Assembly (NCBI GenBank): GCA_003988855.1
Contig: QYAI01000088.1
Location: 62,001-126,000, forward strand
Length of the DNA stretch: 64,000 nucleotides
Source of the DNA: Arachnopeziza araneosa
Lineage: Eukaryota > Ascomycota > Leotiomycetes > Helotiales > Arachnopezizaceae
Direction: 5' to 3'
A program made the position numbers and the translations under genes. The stretch's first letter is position 1. Every line of letters starts with the position of its first letter. The notes under the pieces were generated by a model. That model saw only the letters and a list, made by a program, of their open reading frames with translations, had not been told where the DNA came from and did no database searches. Shown here one piece after another: positions 23,471 through 33,759 of this stretch.

Positions 23471-25560
23471 CTATTGAGATACTTTATGATGGAACTGGTC
23501 CAAAACAGGATTCAAACCCAACAGTCGAGTATGCCCTGCTTTGATATCCACTGCTGAGAGAAGCTAACTCTTCATGCCCTAAGTATCGTTGCTATTCATG
23601 GTTTAAATCCAACAAACAGAGAAGATCATGCAGCCGCTGCGTGGACAGATCCCAAAAGTGGGCATCTTTGGCTTAGAGATGCACTCCCGGAATCACAGCC
23701 AAACGCGCGTGTTCTCCTATATTCCTACAATTCGAGTCCAGCTTTCGGAAATAACAAAGACCGATTCATAATCCAGGCAAACTCTCTTCTAGAGTGTTTG
23801 AGACTCAATCGACGAAAGGTTGGTCTTACTCAGTCCTAAACGCCGAAACTAAACAGTGCCAACAGCAACCGAATTTGCCGTTGATAATGATTGGCCACAG
23901 TCTCGGTGGAATTCTCATCAAGCAGGTATATTAAATCAGGGGCTGTATGACATTTTGATCTGACTGTTTAAAGGCTCTAATCAATGCACAAAATAATCCC
24001 AAGTACACAGAAATCAAGCGGGCAACGTGAGAGACCAACATCTACCTAGTCGTGATATCGAAGCTAATATTCTCCAGTTTCGGACTCGTTTTCTTTGGAA
24101 CTCCCCATTTTGGCCCTACTAATGATTTAACTGTCAAATTCGGTAGAGCGTGTGTCAAAATCGCTCAGTCAATGCCTTGGAAGCCATCTAATGACATAAT
24201 GGAAGCATTAAAGGAAGGATCTCTATGTACTTCATGAGCATTGGAGACATCACCTTGAGCAATATCAGATTATATCAATTATGAGGGAATTGGAAATGTA
24301 AGGCTCTCTCTAACCATCTGGGATTTTGATGATAATGGCATTAACATTGTGACAAAGGTAGTGCCACGAGAATCGGCTGTTTGGCTTGATGGTAAACGTG
24401 AAAATCAAGTCCAACTCATCGCGGGGCATAGTGACATGTGTCGCTTCGATCCGAGTGTGAAGAAAGACTCGAATAAATACTTTCTCGTGGAAGGCAACAT
24501 TGCCGATCTGTGCAGCAAATATTCTGGTGAGCTCTAATTCTATGGTGTTGATGATTCTCTAACCGGATTTCTCAGTTAAAATCATTAGTGAAAAAGACTT
24601 TGAAGGTATGTTTCCCCTTGTCACGTTGATCATATTGGTAACAATACTACTCCATATATAGACTTAATGGATAGCCTGAGGGAATTGAGTTATAATCCCA
24701 GACTCGACACAATATCCTACAAACACCGAGAAAGCCTCCAATAGATATGGAAAGATGGAAAAGGCGGGCCAGGTTATGTTGAATGGCTGCAATCAGACGT
24801 TCCCATTTACTGAATAACCGGACTACCAGGATCTGGGAAATCAACCTTGATGAAATATTTATACAAAGACCCTCAGACAAAAGACTATGTGTCCACCTTT
24901 GGTGGACCAGTAATAGAAGCTGGCTACTTCTTTCACGAGATAGGTGCCACAAAGAGAAAAGTTTTGAGTCACTATTGGCGACTATTGTCGGTGCCTTATC
25001 AACCTCCTTCGATACCCTCGCTTCACTCCATTCCAACTACTTTGTAAAGCTAAAGGAGAAATGAAAACCAATTCTCAAGACTCGGTTTGGCATGAGCACC
25101 ACTTAAAGAAAGTTCTAGAGATGATTAATCAACCGAATGCCTGTGGTACTGTTCTACTTTTCGTAGATGGTCTAGATGAGTGCTTAGGAGACCATCGAAA
25201 GCAAGTCGATTTTCTAGTGCAGTGGATTCAATCCACCTAGAGACAGCGTCTTAAAATACGAATGTGCCTTTCTAGTCGAGCTTTACCGGAAATTGAACTG
25301 CGTCTTTCGGATTTCCCAGTCTGTAGAATTCACGAATGGACTGCCAACGATATTTCAGCTTACGTCCGAGACAAACTTAGCCAACCTCGAAATGTTCTAG
25401 CCTGGAGTACCCGGAAGTTACGACACAAGAAGAGAAGGACCGTCGAATACTTAACAAAGGAAGTCATCATGAAAGCCCAAGGAGTTAACCGAGGCACGAT
25501 CATTCATTCGTATTTTATCAAAACGCGTCATGTAGATAGAACAGCTAGTATACATGGGTA
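23471..25560 (+). pseudogene. NLR-like pseudogene: alpha/beta-hydrolase (DUF676-type) plus NACHT NTPase
   Basis: Remnant of a fungal STAND/NLR protein. The first half reads IEILYDGTGPKQ, then IVAIHGLNPTNREDHAAAAW, then ARVLLYSYNS and MIGHSLGGILIKQAL (GHSLGG nucleophile elbow) and FGLVFFGTPHFGP, spread over four exons with good introns. This is the lipase/DUF676 domain that often precedes NACHT in ascomycete NLRs. The second half has Walker A GLPGSGKSTLMKYLY, Walker B LLFVDGLDEC and sensor-like RMCLSSRALPEIE. Damage: frameshifts near 24230, 24285 and 24940, and in-frame stops TAG 24742-24744, TGA 24811-24813 and TAG 25238-25240. Two of these sit where the family reads Trp. The repeat (ankyrin/WD) sensor region is missing: similarity fades near 25440 and the T5orf172 gene ends at 25604. 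Intact relatives act in heterokaryon incompatibility or xenorecognition; this copy cannot make a full protein. Confidence 0.85.
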
Positions 25561-25603
25561 GGAGCACAGTGAAAACAAGACTGCCAGGATGAGAATCAGG
25601 ACG

Positions 25604-27453
25604 CTAGCATACACAATCAAGGTTTACCGCACCACGTCCGAGTGGAAGCTTTTCTGACTTCTTCTCCCCGTCATCCATCCAATCTGACCATTTCTCATCC
25701 CAGCCCCGCGAATCGCTCCTCAGGTCGTGGGGGTCGAAGTTCGGCATGGTCGCGTACTCGAGCTTGTCGCTCCAGCAGCCCTTCAAGATGCCATTCTGAT
25801 CGTAGGGGCGCAGCCGCATGAACCGCCTCCACCGCTGCACCGCCCGCAGCGCGACCTGTTCATCGACGGCGAACCACTCGTGGTGTTTAGTCGGGACGCC
25901 GGTGAGCGACTTGCATTGCCCGCAGCTGACGTCGTGTTGAAAATCGCGGAGCTCGCGGTGCACGAGCTGCTCGACTCGCCAGTACAGCTGCAGGGGAAAA
26001 TTGTCGTCGTCTTGGACGATTTCCAGGTTCTGGAGACCGCACTTGGATTTGATCGACTGCACGCGCTTGTTCAGGCGTCGGGCCATGCCGATCTTGACGA
26101 GGGATGACACGCCGGGGTTTTGCTTGAGCATGGATTCCGGAGCCCGTAAGACGTAGACGTATCCTTCTTTGGCCACACTCTCCATGAGGATGTCGCGGAT
26201 TGAGGCGGTGACGGGCGATGAATACTTCTTATTGGCTGGTCAACATTGCTCCGAGGTGAGATTTTCGCTCCCGATGAGCGCGTTGTCTTTCGACCCACGG
26301 TGGTCTGGCTTCTGGGCTTCTGGTCTCGGGTCATCCACTTTGGTTTTTGGGGTTGACGGTTCAGCCAAATTTGATGCAGATGTGTCTGATCCGTCTTGAA
26401 TTGGTCGCGGATTACCTGGCCTCTCGGATATCTGGGCAGTAAATGATAGTTTGAGCGACTTTGACTCGGTAGGCGGCCTGTCTAGGGAAGGATCTTGGAG
26501 CTGCGGAGCCTGGGAACAGATATCAAACGAAGCGCCTGACGAAGGAGAGCAATGATTGAATGACTCCAATGACATACTGCAATGGGTTGACGGCCCAGGA
26601 CGATTCAATTCCGCAGGATTGCTGTGACGTCTCAACCGACTGGTAGGCTGAGTTGGGGCAAGGAAAGACCGGCCTGATATCGCGGCTGAACATTGAAAAT
26701 CCGCGTTCGCCGATTCGGTCTGACATTGAGGGCGTCAAATCCTGAAATTGTGTCATCAAAGGATTTTGGTTCGTCTTCCGCACCAGAGGTAGATTCGCTG
26801 GAACCATGTGATGTTTGGTCGTCTGAAAGCGGCGGACGATGATATCCATGGTTCGTCGGGGGGTGGTCTGGGCTCTGGATATGGGAAGGTGGTGTTGGTG
26901 GCACGAGTTCGAAAGCTTGGGATGGTGTGTAAAGTTGATCTGATGTTGCTGTTTCCGTGCGTGGTGCAGAACAGGTAACGAATGGCCAGCCATTCGAAAT
27001 CTCGTCGGCATTTGTTGCGGGCAAAGGTAACCCCAGAACTTCAGATGCTGATACGGGCGTAATTTTGGTGTTCACGTCAACTGCTTGTGGTACTGCACCC
27101 TCGATCTCCTTCTCCCACATACCGTCGGAGCTTTGCCAGTGCGAGTGCGAGAGGCACAACTCTGAGAGTGCTCCCGGTAAGATCGGGTATGGCACAGTCC
27201 CATCCATAGTTGGCAGTTGTGAAGTACCTGGTAGAGAACGAGATCTTCAAATCTGATGTGAATAAAATGGATAGGGAAGATGATCAGTGATATAACGATC
27301 GACCAAAGATGAGACGGTACCCAGGGAGATGGGCGGGCGAGCGAGCGGAGGAACACTGCGACCTTCTTCTTTCGGGCGTGCAGATATTGAACCAGAAATC
27401 GAGACGTAATGAAGAGAAGACGTTTCACGTTCGGCCAATCTAGCGACTGACAT
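25604..27453 (-). CDS. T5orf172 (DUF1766, GIY-YIG superfamily) domain protein
   Basis: The C-terminal 190 residues (EGYVYVLRAPES, SSLVKIGMARRLNKRVQSIKSKCG, VHRELRDFQHDVSCGQC, HHEWFAVDEQVAL) form the T5orf172/DUF1766 domain, a GIY-YIG nuclease-fold relative found in many fungi (Mug113-like). YVY and VKIG correspond to the GIY/YIG strands. The N-terminal about 300 residues are disordered and Ser/Pro-rich. Proposed exons: start at 27453 (MSVARLAERETSS); intron from GGTACC near 27320 to CTACCAG near 27231; a second of about 130 nt from GTCGGT near 26641 to CCCAG near 26512; and a third of 63 nt from GTGGGT near 26306 to ACCAG near 26238. These remove all in-frame stops and keep one phase throughout. 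If they are wrong, the gene would contain TGAs at 27247 and 26240. Molecular role unknown; DNA binding or cleavage is family-based inference. Confidence 0.7.
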
Positions 27454-28148
27454 TGTAAGGGGCCGGCCCGTTACCGAACCGATTTGTTTCTGGTGTGCCG
27501 CATGAACTACGAACCGTCAATGCCTTATCATAATCCAAGTGCAAAAATCCAATTCTGCAATCCCAGAGATGCGAAGTTTCACCCCTAGACTTCCTCGATG
27601 AAGGTGTCGTCGGGCCATGGATTTCCAAAGATTCAGCAACCGCAACTGGTTAACCAAAACATCAATGCGGGCTTGAAAGTAAAAAAACACCTGGGGAGGA
27701 AGAGAAATAGAATCAATATATATCTGTGCGTACGCATCAACTCAATACATCAGAGATAAACTTATCATAGGTTATATCCAAGTTCCCATTTGGTCTGCAA
27801 TCAATTGCATCGACCTAGCTTAGGGAATTCAACAGATCTGAATGAAATAAATCCGTGGCGAAAGGAAGCATAGTCAGAGAACTATTATAAATTAAAGCGA
27901 GAGCTAAGTTGGTGCCCTCAAGTACTGCGACGTTTGATATATACGCCACCCTCCTCTATAAACTCCCAGAAAACTTGGGTGCACAGTGAAACAACACATA
28001 CAAGTCGCTAACACGCTTCAAGCCTCCTCATGAGTCAAATTTTCAACTACCCTCATTTCCCATATCAGAGTGATCAGTCATACCAATCAATTTCCAATCT
28101 TTGCTCCCGCAGAAATTTTCTAGAATTCAAGATGATTTCTTTCCAGGC
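27454..28148. other. Intergenic, no gene seen
   Basis: Between the T5orf172 promoter and the 3' end of the GPI protein gene. AT-rich, no supported coding region. Confidence 0.5.
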
Positions 28149-29372
28149 CTAGAACATCCCAATAACAATCAAAGCTGCTGCAATTGGCAATAACAAAGAA
28201 CTCTCCGCCATCTTTATGCCAGAACTAGCTTTCGTCGCAGAAGTGGTAGCCGCGGCTGTAGTTGTGCTGGATACCCTTGTGCTCGATGATGTCGCGGTGG
28301 ATTTGATGCCCAAAATAGAAGTTCCAGAGATGGATTTGGTATCTGCCGAAGCGGTTGGGGCAAAAGATGCGGGTGTGATGGTAGTCGTGTATGAAGGATA
28401 GAGTGTTAACACGGTCTTGACACTTGTCGGAAACACGGTGAAAGCATTTCCAGCCGTGTTGGACAAAGCTGCTTTGCCTGGCTCTCCAGTTGGGAGACTA
28501 AGAGGATTGTAAATCGTCGCTCCCTCCCACGGGAAATTGTATTCTTTAATGCAGGACCCTGAGATATTGGTGTTTAAGACGGCGCATTTATCAGTGGACA
28601 CTGAAAGTTGCTTCGCGACGTTCGAGATGAATGTTGTGAAGCTAAATGCTTCTAGGTTGGCACCAGGGCAGGTATTCAGCACGCTAAGATGGTTAGCCAT
28701 GGCCAGAAAAGCAATTGATTCCACTCACTTGGAGATGGGCCAGGACAACCCGCAGCATTCGCACTCAGCCAGAGTACTGTTGTCTCCATCTGCAGCCACC
28801 ACGCAATTGGAACCTTGTTGATTTGTCGTGGAAGCTGAGAGATTTCCATAGACCTGACCAAGATTGCAAGCTAGAAAGCAGTCAGTCGAGTTTTGTGGGT
28901 ATGGAGGATGCAGAACGAACAGCAAGCACCGGCCGACGCGCCGTCTGGTGGAGGATAGAATGGGAGAACATCGCTCTGGGCCACGCCATTGCCATCAAAG
29001 TAAGCCATTGCGGTGAGTTGGTAGGCACAAGAATAGCCCTTGGATTGATTGATTAGCGATTGCACTCCCAGCGAGGCATGCACCTACCTGATTCCAACAG
29101 CTCTGCACCCAGCAGCCTACGTTCTCTGCGTACCATAGCTTCTCACAGTTGGTCACGCAGGTATTATATTCCGAGGATCCTTTCTTGTTGGCCGTGGCAC
29201 AACCACTTATGCAAGTATTTGCCGTGCTCGCCTGGGAAGCGTAGCAGGAGAGGAAACCTGCCGAGTCGACGCAGCCATCTCCATTCGGGTTCCAATTCGT
29301 CGAGAAGTTCGTCTGGGCCCATGACGTTGAAGCGAGTGCAATGACCGAGAGGGTCAAGAGGTTAGAAAACAT
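28149..29372 (-). CDS. Secreted cysteine-rich GPI-anchored surface protein
   Basis: Starts at 29372 with a clear signal peptide (MFSNLLTLSVIALASTSWAQ). The mature part is rich in paired cysteines: GDGCVDSAGFLSCYAS, NTCISGCATANK, NTCVTNCEKLWYAENVGCW, then after introns GYSCAYQLTAMAYFDG, ACNLGQVYGNLS and CECCGLSWP. It is followed by a Ser/Thr-rich stretch and a C-terminal hydrophobic tail after a small-residue site (SSGIKMAESSLLLPIAAALIVIGMF), the standard GPI signal. Three introns: after CWNQ (GTAGGT ... CCAAG near 29040); after DGASAG (near 28930-28871); and after SWPIS (GTGAGT ... CTTAG near 28729-28685). Likely located at the plasma membrane or cell wall. I recognise the layout but not a named family; a CFEM assignment is not supported because the spacing differs. 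Confidence 0.78.
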
Positions 29373-29978
29373 GATGAGAACGAATGGTATACAACGAGTG
29401 TCAAGAAGATTAACGTCAAAAATGATGGGAGCAAGAGTGGATGGGGATTGGAAAGAATATGGATGGGATGGGGTGTAGAAGGAAATTGAACACGAAGGGT
29501 GGGCCGGTAAACATTGGAAGTTACGGGGGTTCTTTGCAGCTGATCCGTGCGGCGACTGCCCCTTTTACCCTGTCGATACTCCGTAGTTGTAGGAGAAGGC
29601 ACCATCTGCATGGGTTGCTCGCTGTGTGGGCGCCAATAGCCAGCCTTAGCTGACCTGAGGCCCTGCAGCTCGATAAATTTAACTTCTGACCAGCCTGGAT
29701 TGGTCCCCGGGGCGAGATCGAGTGGTGGCGCGATTCCAAGATAACAGCACAACAAATACAGTACTATCCATGGCACGACTCCATCTGTTCGTGTCGTCTT
29801 CTGCTACTAGAGCATCCCCAGCGGCGCAGGAGCAAGCGCATCTGCTCAACCCCAAAATCCACTGATTTATTGGCAGCCAATATTTGTTGGTGCGGAAGAG
29901 GCCAGAAGAGAGACACTGTGAAATTGGTGGATACGACTTGTGGCTGCGGGGCTGACCTCCAAACGTGCTGGTGGGGCG

Positions 29979-30034
29979 GGGGCTTGGGGCTTGGGGCTTA
30001 GGGCTTGGGGCTTGGGGCTTCGGGCTTCGGGCTT
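29979..30034 (+). repeat. Heptamer minisatellite (GGGGCTT)8
   Basis: Eight head-to-tail 7-bp units covering 56 bases. Five are GGGGCTT exactly, units 4, 7 and 8 begin with A or C in place of the first G, and the array is uninterrupted. The G-runs on one strand could form a quadruplex. Confidence 0.9.
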
Positions 30035-30960
30035 CAAGCGAGTTCCTGGACTGGCCAATGTTAACTCAACTATATATTCACAGATGCCCAATCCATATTC
30101 AAGGAACCAGGAAAACTCGCGACTCTTGCTCTGCACTGAAAATGGTTCAAAGTGAAGAGAGAATATGATCACAAGTGTGTAAATCAACCAGGACTTTATC
30201 ACATGAATTACAATCAAGTATTCGCCCTAGTTTATTGATACAACGCAAGTTTGTGGGTTCCTTCCGAGCATGCTTTTTAGTAAATAAAAATAACATGTCG
30301 GCTTCCAACTCACAAGGAACTGGAAATTCAGAGCCATACTGGTTCAACACACCCTTTCCACATCTCCCACGCCCAGCGAGTGCTCCACGCTACTTCTGAA
30401 TAGAGATCCCGCTCATCCAACATTTCGCCGCCTTCAAACTCTTGATGTACGTATATATTAGATCTCAATCCCGAAGATGTGAAACGAGAGTTTCAATCCT
30501 CAGCTGCTTGCGAATTGTCTTCTCTCTCTCGGGACTACCGATTTCATAGTGGTTTGAGGGACGAGACCGCCATGACAATGAAGATGGTTCCCGATCCACT
30601 ATCAGAAAGAGGTAGTGGAGAGTGAAAAGGAATTCATTTGTAACCCCCAAGATTGTTTCCGCAGCTATAGAGAAGAAAAAGTGCGTCGTCAAGTTCACAT
30701 AGTATTAGGAGTGTCGAAGAGCTTAATAAAATCTTCAGGCTTCATCATAATCTCATCGAATATGTCAAAAGATGCTGAAACTGAAAAGTGAGAGAGATTT
30801 GTAGCCGGAAATTGGAGCTAATAATGGGTAAAATACCGTCGGTGCCATGTCCTTAGTTCCACACTTCAATTGTCCGTACAAAAGCAAGACAACACGATAT
30901 TTTGATGTTTCAACACATCCAGCTTCTCGATCTTTGAATATTTTCCTGCTTCAACTTTCA

Positions 30961-30990
30961 TTTCCATTTCCATTTCCATTTCCATTTCCA
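30961..30990 (+). repeat. Hexamer repeat (TTTCCA)5
   Basis: Five exact tandem TTTCCA units, preceded by a partial unit. A simple microsatellite in non-coding sequence. Confidence 0.9.
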
Positions 30991-31493
30991 TAAGCTGATT
31001 ACACTCAACCACGCCTCTCGGACCAAGGAGAACGCCTCATAAACACATCTACCAGCACCAGATCGAACTAAAATAGATCAAACATGCTTATTTAACTCCA
31101 CAGCCATCTTTCATAATACTGCATGACTCAATAAACCTCACCTCGAGAGTTGATATTTAGCTGTATCAGGCCTAGTCCCGTCAGCAAGCTGCAGCCACCA
31201 ATCAAACCGCCGACACGCCTCTCGGATAGATTAGCGAAGAACTCCTCTCGTGTGTGACCTGGGTGCAAAGGACGTCAAGAAGCCGTGTGAGGGTTTCCAA
31301 CCACGGACCAACACCTGCCGACTCGATCCAGAAACATAAGAATTTGATTTCACGGCTGCAACGTGCTGACAGGAGCTTGCGGGCTTGAAGAAGGGCTTGA
31401 GCTATAAAACCACGCCGCAGTCGAAGGGCTGAGGGAGCACCTGCGCAGTCGCGAGTTCAGATTGTTTACGCCTCCAAGATAGGTACTTAGGAG

Positions 31494-32434
31494 ATGATGG
31501 CTTCAGGGGCAAGTCAGATACAAACCCCAGTGACCGTCCTCGTGACAGGAGGCTCCGGCTATGTGGCATCGCACCTGATAATCCAGCTCTTATCGGCAGG
31601 GTACGTAGTGCGGACCACGATCCGGAACCTCTCCACCGCGCCCGCCGTAATCCACGCCCTGCAATCCGCTGGAGCGGACACCGCCTCCACTCGACTAAGC
31701 TTCTTCTCCGCGACGGGACCCTGCGCGTCCTCCGCGCCGCTCATGCCGCTGGCGTTAAGCGCGTCATCATCACGTCGTCCTTCGCAGCGGTGGGATTCGG
31801 ACACCCGCTCCGCACGGCGCCCTTCACCGAGGCCGACTGGTCCATCCTCGACGGCGCGGTAGCAGTGCCGGCCTACTTCTAGAGCAAGACCATCGCCGAG
31901 CGAGCGGCGTGGGCCTTCATCGACCGCGAGGGCGCCGGGATGGAACTCGCGGTGCTGAACCCCACGGGCATCTTTGGGCCCGTCCTCAGCCAGGACTTCT
32001 CGCCGAGCGTCCAGATCGTGCAGAAGCTCATTGACGGCTCCATCCCCGCCTGTCCGCGCATGGGCTTTGGCGTCGTTGACGTCCGCGACCTGGCCGATCT
32101 GCATCTCCGCGCCATGCGGGATCCCAAGGCGCGGAACGAGCGCTTCATCGGGGTCAATGATGACGGGCCCGTGTTGATCGTGGATATTGCGAGGATCATC
32201 CAGAAGAGCCCGTATGAGAAGGCCAAGAAGGTGTCGACCTGGCAGACCCCGAACTGGGTGCTGCGGATCGCGGCGCTCTGGGATCCGAACGTGAAGCAGC
32301 TGGGGCCGGATCTGGGCGTGGTTAAGCGGTGTAGTAATGACAAGGCGAAGGAGCTGCTAGGGTGGTGCCCGAGGGGGACGGAGGAGACGATCCTGGATAC
32401 GGTTGATAGCCTGGTGAAGCATGGTGTCGTGTAA
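31494..32434 (+). pseudogene. Broken NAD(P)-dependent epimerase / dihydroflavonol-reductase-like gene
   Basis: Short-chain dehydrogenase of the extended (epimerase/DFR-like) type. The N-terminus carries the Rossmann motif VLVTGGSGYVASHLI and RTTIRNL. Near 31720 the frame changes: the text jumps from RLSFFSA to GTLRVLRAAHAAGVKRVIIT, so about 40 residues usual in the family (including the HVASP region) are missing through a deletion that also shifts frame. Further on, SSFAAVGFG and FTEADWS are intact, but a TAG at 31880-31882 lies inside the catalytic YxxxK motif (Y-F-stop-S-K-T). The downstream 164 residues (LNPTGIFGP ... VDVRDLADLHLRAM ... KAKELLGW) remain open. The coding stretch is clearly more GC-rich than its surroundings. 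One nonsense and one deletion/frameshift make this a pseudogene. Transfer from a GC-richer relative is possible but unproven. Confidence 0.85.
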
Positions 32435-33099
32435 TCAGGCCATGTTCTAGGGCGAGCTTAAATTAAAGAGAACATCAGGGATAGATAGAAATCTGATGCT
32501 CGCACGGCATCTTGACGAGCACGGAACTCTGGTTGTACGTAGTAGAAGAAGTCTCACCTAATTTACCCGTGCTATATGGTGTCACTGAGGATGCGAACTG
32601 CAAGCGCCATGGTTGCATCAACAGCACAACTCAATCACAAAGCATCTGTTTCCGACCTGGATATTGATTTGTAAACAGACCTCCGAAGGGATTGGAAATC
32701 ATAGCTATCAGGCTCTCTGACTTGGTCCTCGATTCATGGGAGGCCAGCTTTGGCTTTGATATCGCCATGCACGGGCGGCCGCCCTTATCTGATTGGCCAA
32801 AATCAACGATCAGTCGAGCGGAAGACCCACTTTTCGCCGCCCTCAGTGCCGCCCACGCATATACCTTATTTTGGGTGTTGGATTAGGAGTCGACCTCTGT
32901 GTAAGCCATGTAGGAATGCCAGACTTATTAGAGTATAAAGGCCAAGGGCTTCCTTCTTTTTCTTTGCCATAATCTTTCTTTCAGCTTGCATCACATTCAA
33001 AAAACCACTACCCAAAGAGCTCACCACCAACTTGAATTCAACCTCCAACTACTTCCATATCTCCTCCTAAAAACACTTCATCTTCGTTCGGACGCCACC
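32435..33099. other. Intergenic, promoter of the FMN reductase
   Basis: No gene is seen. The last 115 bases stay open in frame with the next gene, but there is no strong start there. Confidence 0.5.
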
Positions 33100-33759
33100 A
33101 TGTCTCAAGCAGCTGTTGAAGGCCCCAAAAAGATCGGTGTCATCATCGGAAGCACACGCCCCAACCGCATCGGTGACCAAGTCTCTGCACTTGTCAAGTC
33201 CATCCTCGAAACCTCATCGTCCGACAAAGACGCTGCCGTCCTCTCCCTAGTTGACATCGCCGCTTTCAACCTCCCTCCCTTCGATGAGGCCATCCTGCCT
33301 GCCATGGTCCCTGCACAAGGCCAATTTGCCCATGAGCACAGCAAAAAGTGGTCAGAGGAGATTGGCAAGTACGACGGATACATCTTCGTGACTGCAGAGT
33401 GGAACTTTGGTCTTCCAGGATCGACTAAGAATGCCATTGACTACCTGTACAATTCTTGGGTCGGCAAGCCAGTGCTTATCATCAGTTACGGAATCATGGG
33501 TGGACTGTCCGCGAGTGATAGCTTGAAGAAGACCTTGGAAGGAATGCATCTTCAGGTTGTCGAGAGCAGAGTCTCGTTTACTTTTCCCGATGCCGATCCA
33601 GCAAACCGCAACATGAGCCCGGGTCTGATGGCGGCGATTGGTGGGCAGTTGATTGAACCGGTGAAAGAGGCATGGAAGAAGGAGAAAACGGATGAACTTG
33701 TCAAAGCTTATGGCGAGCTGACGGCGAAGGTTGCGGAAGGAGTTCCGACCAAACATTAG
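33100..33759 (+). CDS. NADPH-dependent FMN reductase-like flavoprotein
   Basis: Single exon of 219 residues from the ATG at 33100, which sits in a near-perfect start context (GCCACCATG); the frame opens upstream to 32986, but that part is leader. Flavodoxin-like fold: IGVIIGSTRPNRIGDQV (FMN phosphate-binding loop), FVTAEWNFGLPGSTKNAIDYL (the family PEYN-x-x-x-P-x-x-x-KNA-x-DYL pattern) and GKPVLIISYGIMGG. Members reduce FMN, quinones or azo compounds with NAD(P)H in the cytosol. Length is normal and no lesion is visible. It overlaps the stop of the convergent regulator by three bases. A functional link with the broken upstream reductase is possible only by proximity. Confidence 0.88.
   Translation: MSQAAVEGPKKIGVIIGSTRPNRIGDQVSALVKSILETSSSDKDAAVLSLVDIAAFNLPPFDEAILPAMVPAQGQFAHEHSKKWSEEIGKYDGYIFVTAEWNFGLPGSTKNAIDYLYNSWVGKPVLIISYGIMGGLSASDSLKKTLEGMHLQVVESRVSFTFPDADPANRNMSPGLMAAIGGQLIEPVKEAWKKEKTDELVKAYGELTAKVAEGVPTKH

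Larger units (their letters stand above)
29373..31493. other. 2.1-kb intergenic region with two tandem repeats
   Basis: Contains the promoter of the GPI protein, a G-rich heptamer minisatellite and a TTTCCA hexamer repeat (both listed separately). Open frames across the minisatellite (a repeating Pro-Lys-Pro-Gln peptide on the minus strand) are an artefact of the repeat. No gene is supported. Confidence 0.5.

Noticed and set aside
26240..27249. Pseudogene call for the T5orf172 gene because of TGAs at 27247 and 26240
   Set aside because: Introns with GT..AG ends and matching phase (GGTACC..CTACCAG; GTGGGT..ACCAG) remove both stops, so an intact gene is simpler.
28149..29372. CFEM domain in the GPI-anchored protein
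   Set aside because: Eight-cysteine CFEM spacing is not met; only a cysteine-rich GPI protein is supported.
29867..30217. Repetitive Pro-Lys-Pro-Gln protein on the minus strand
   Set aside because: It is only the translation of the GGGGCTT minisatellite; period and composition come from the repeat.
32986..33099. N-terminal extension of the FMN reductase
   Set aside because: The open stretch is leader; the ATG at 33100 has the best start context and gives the normal family length.
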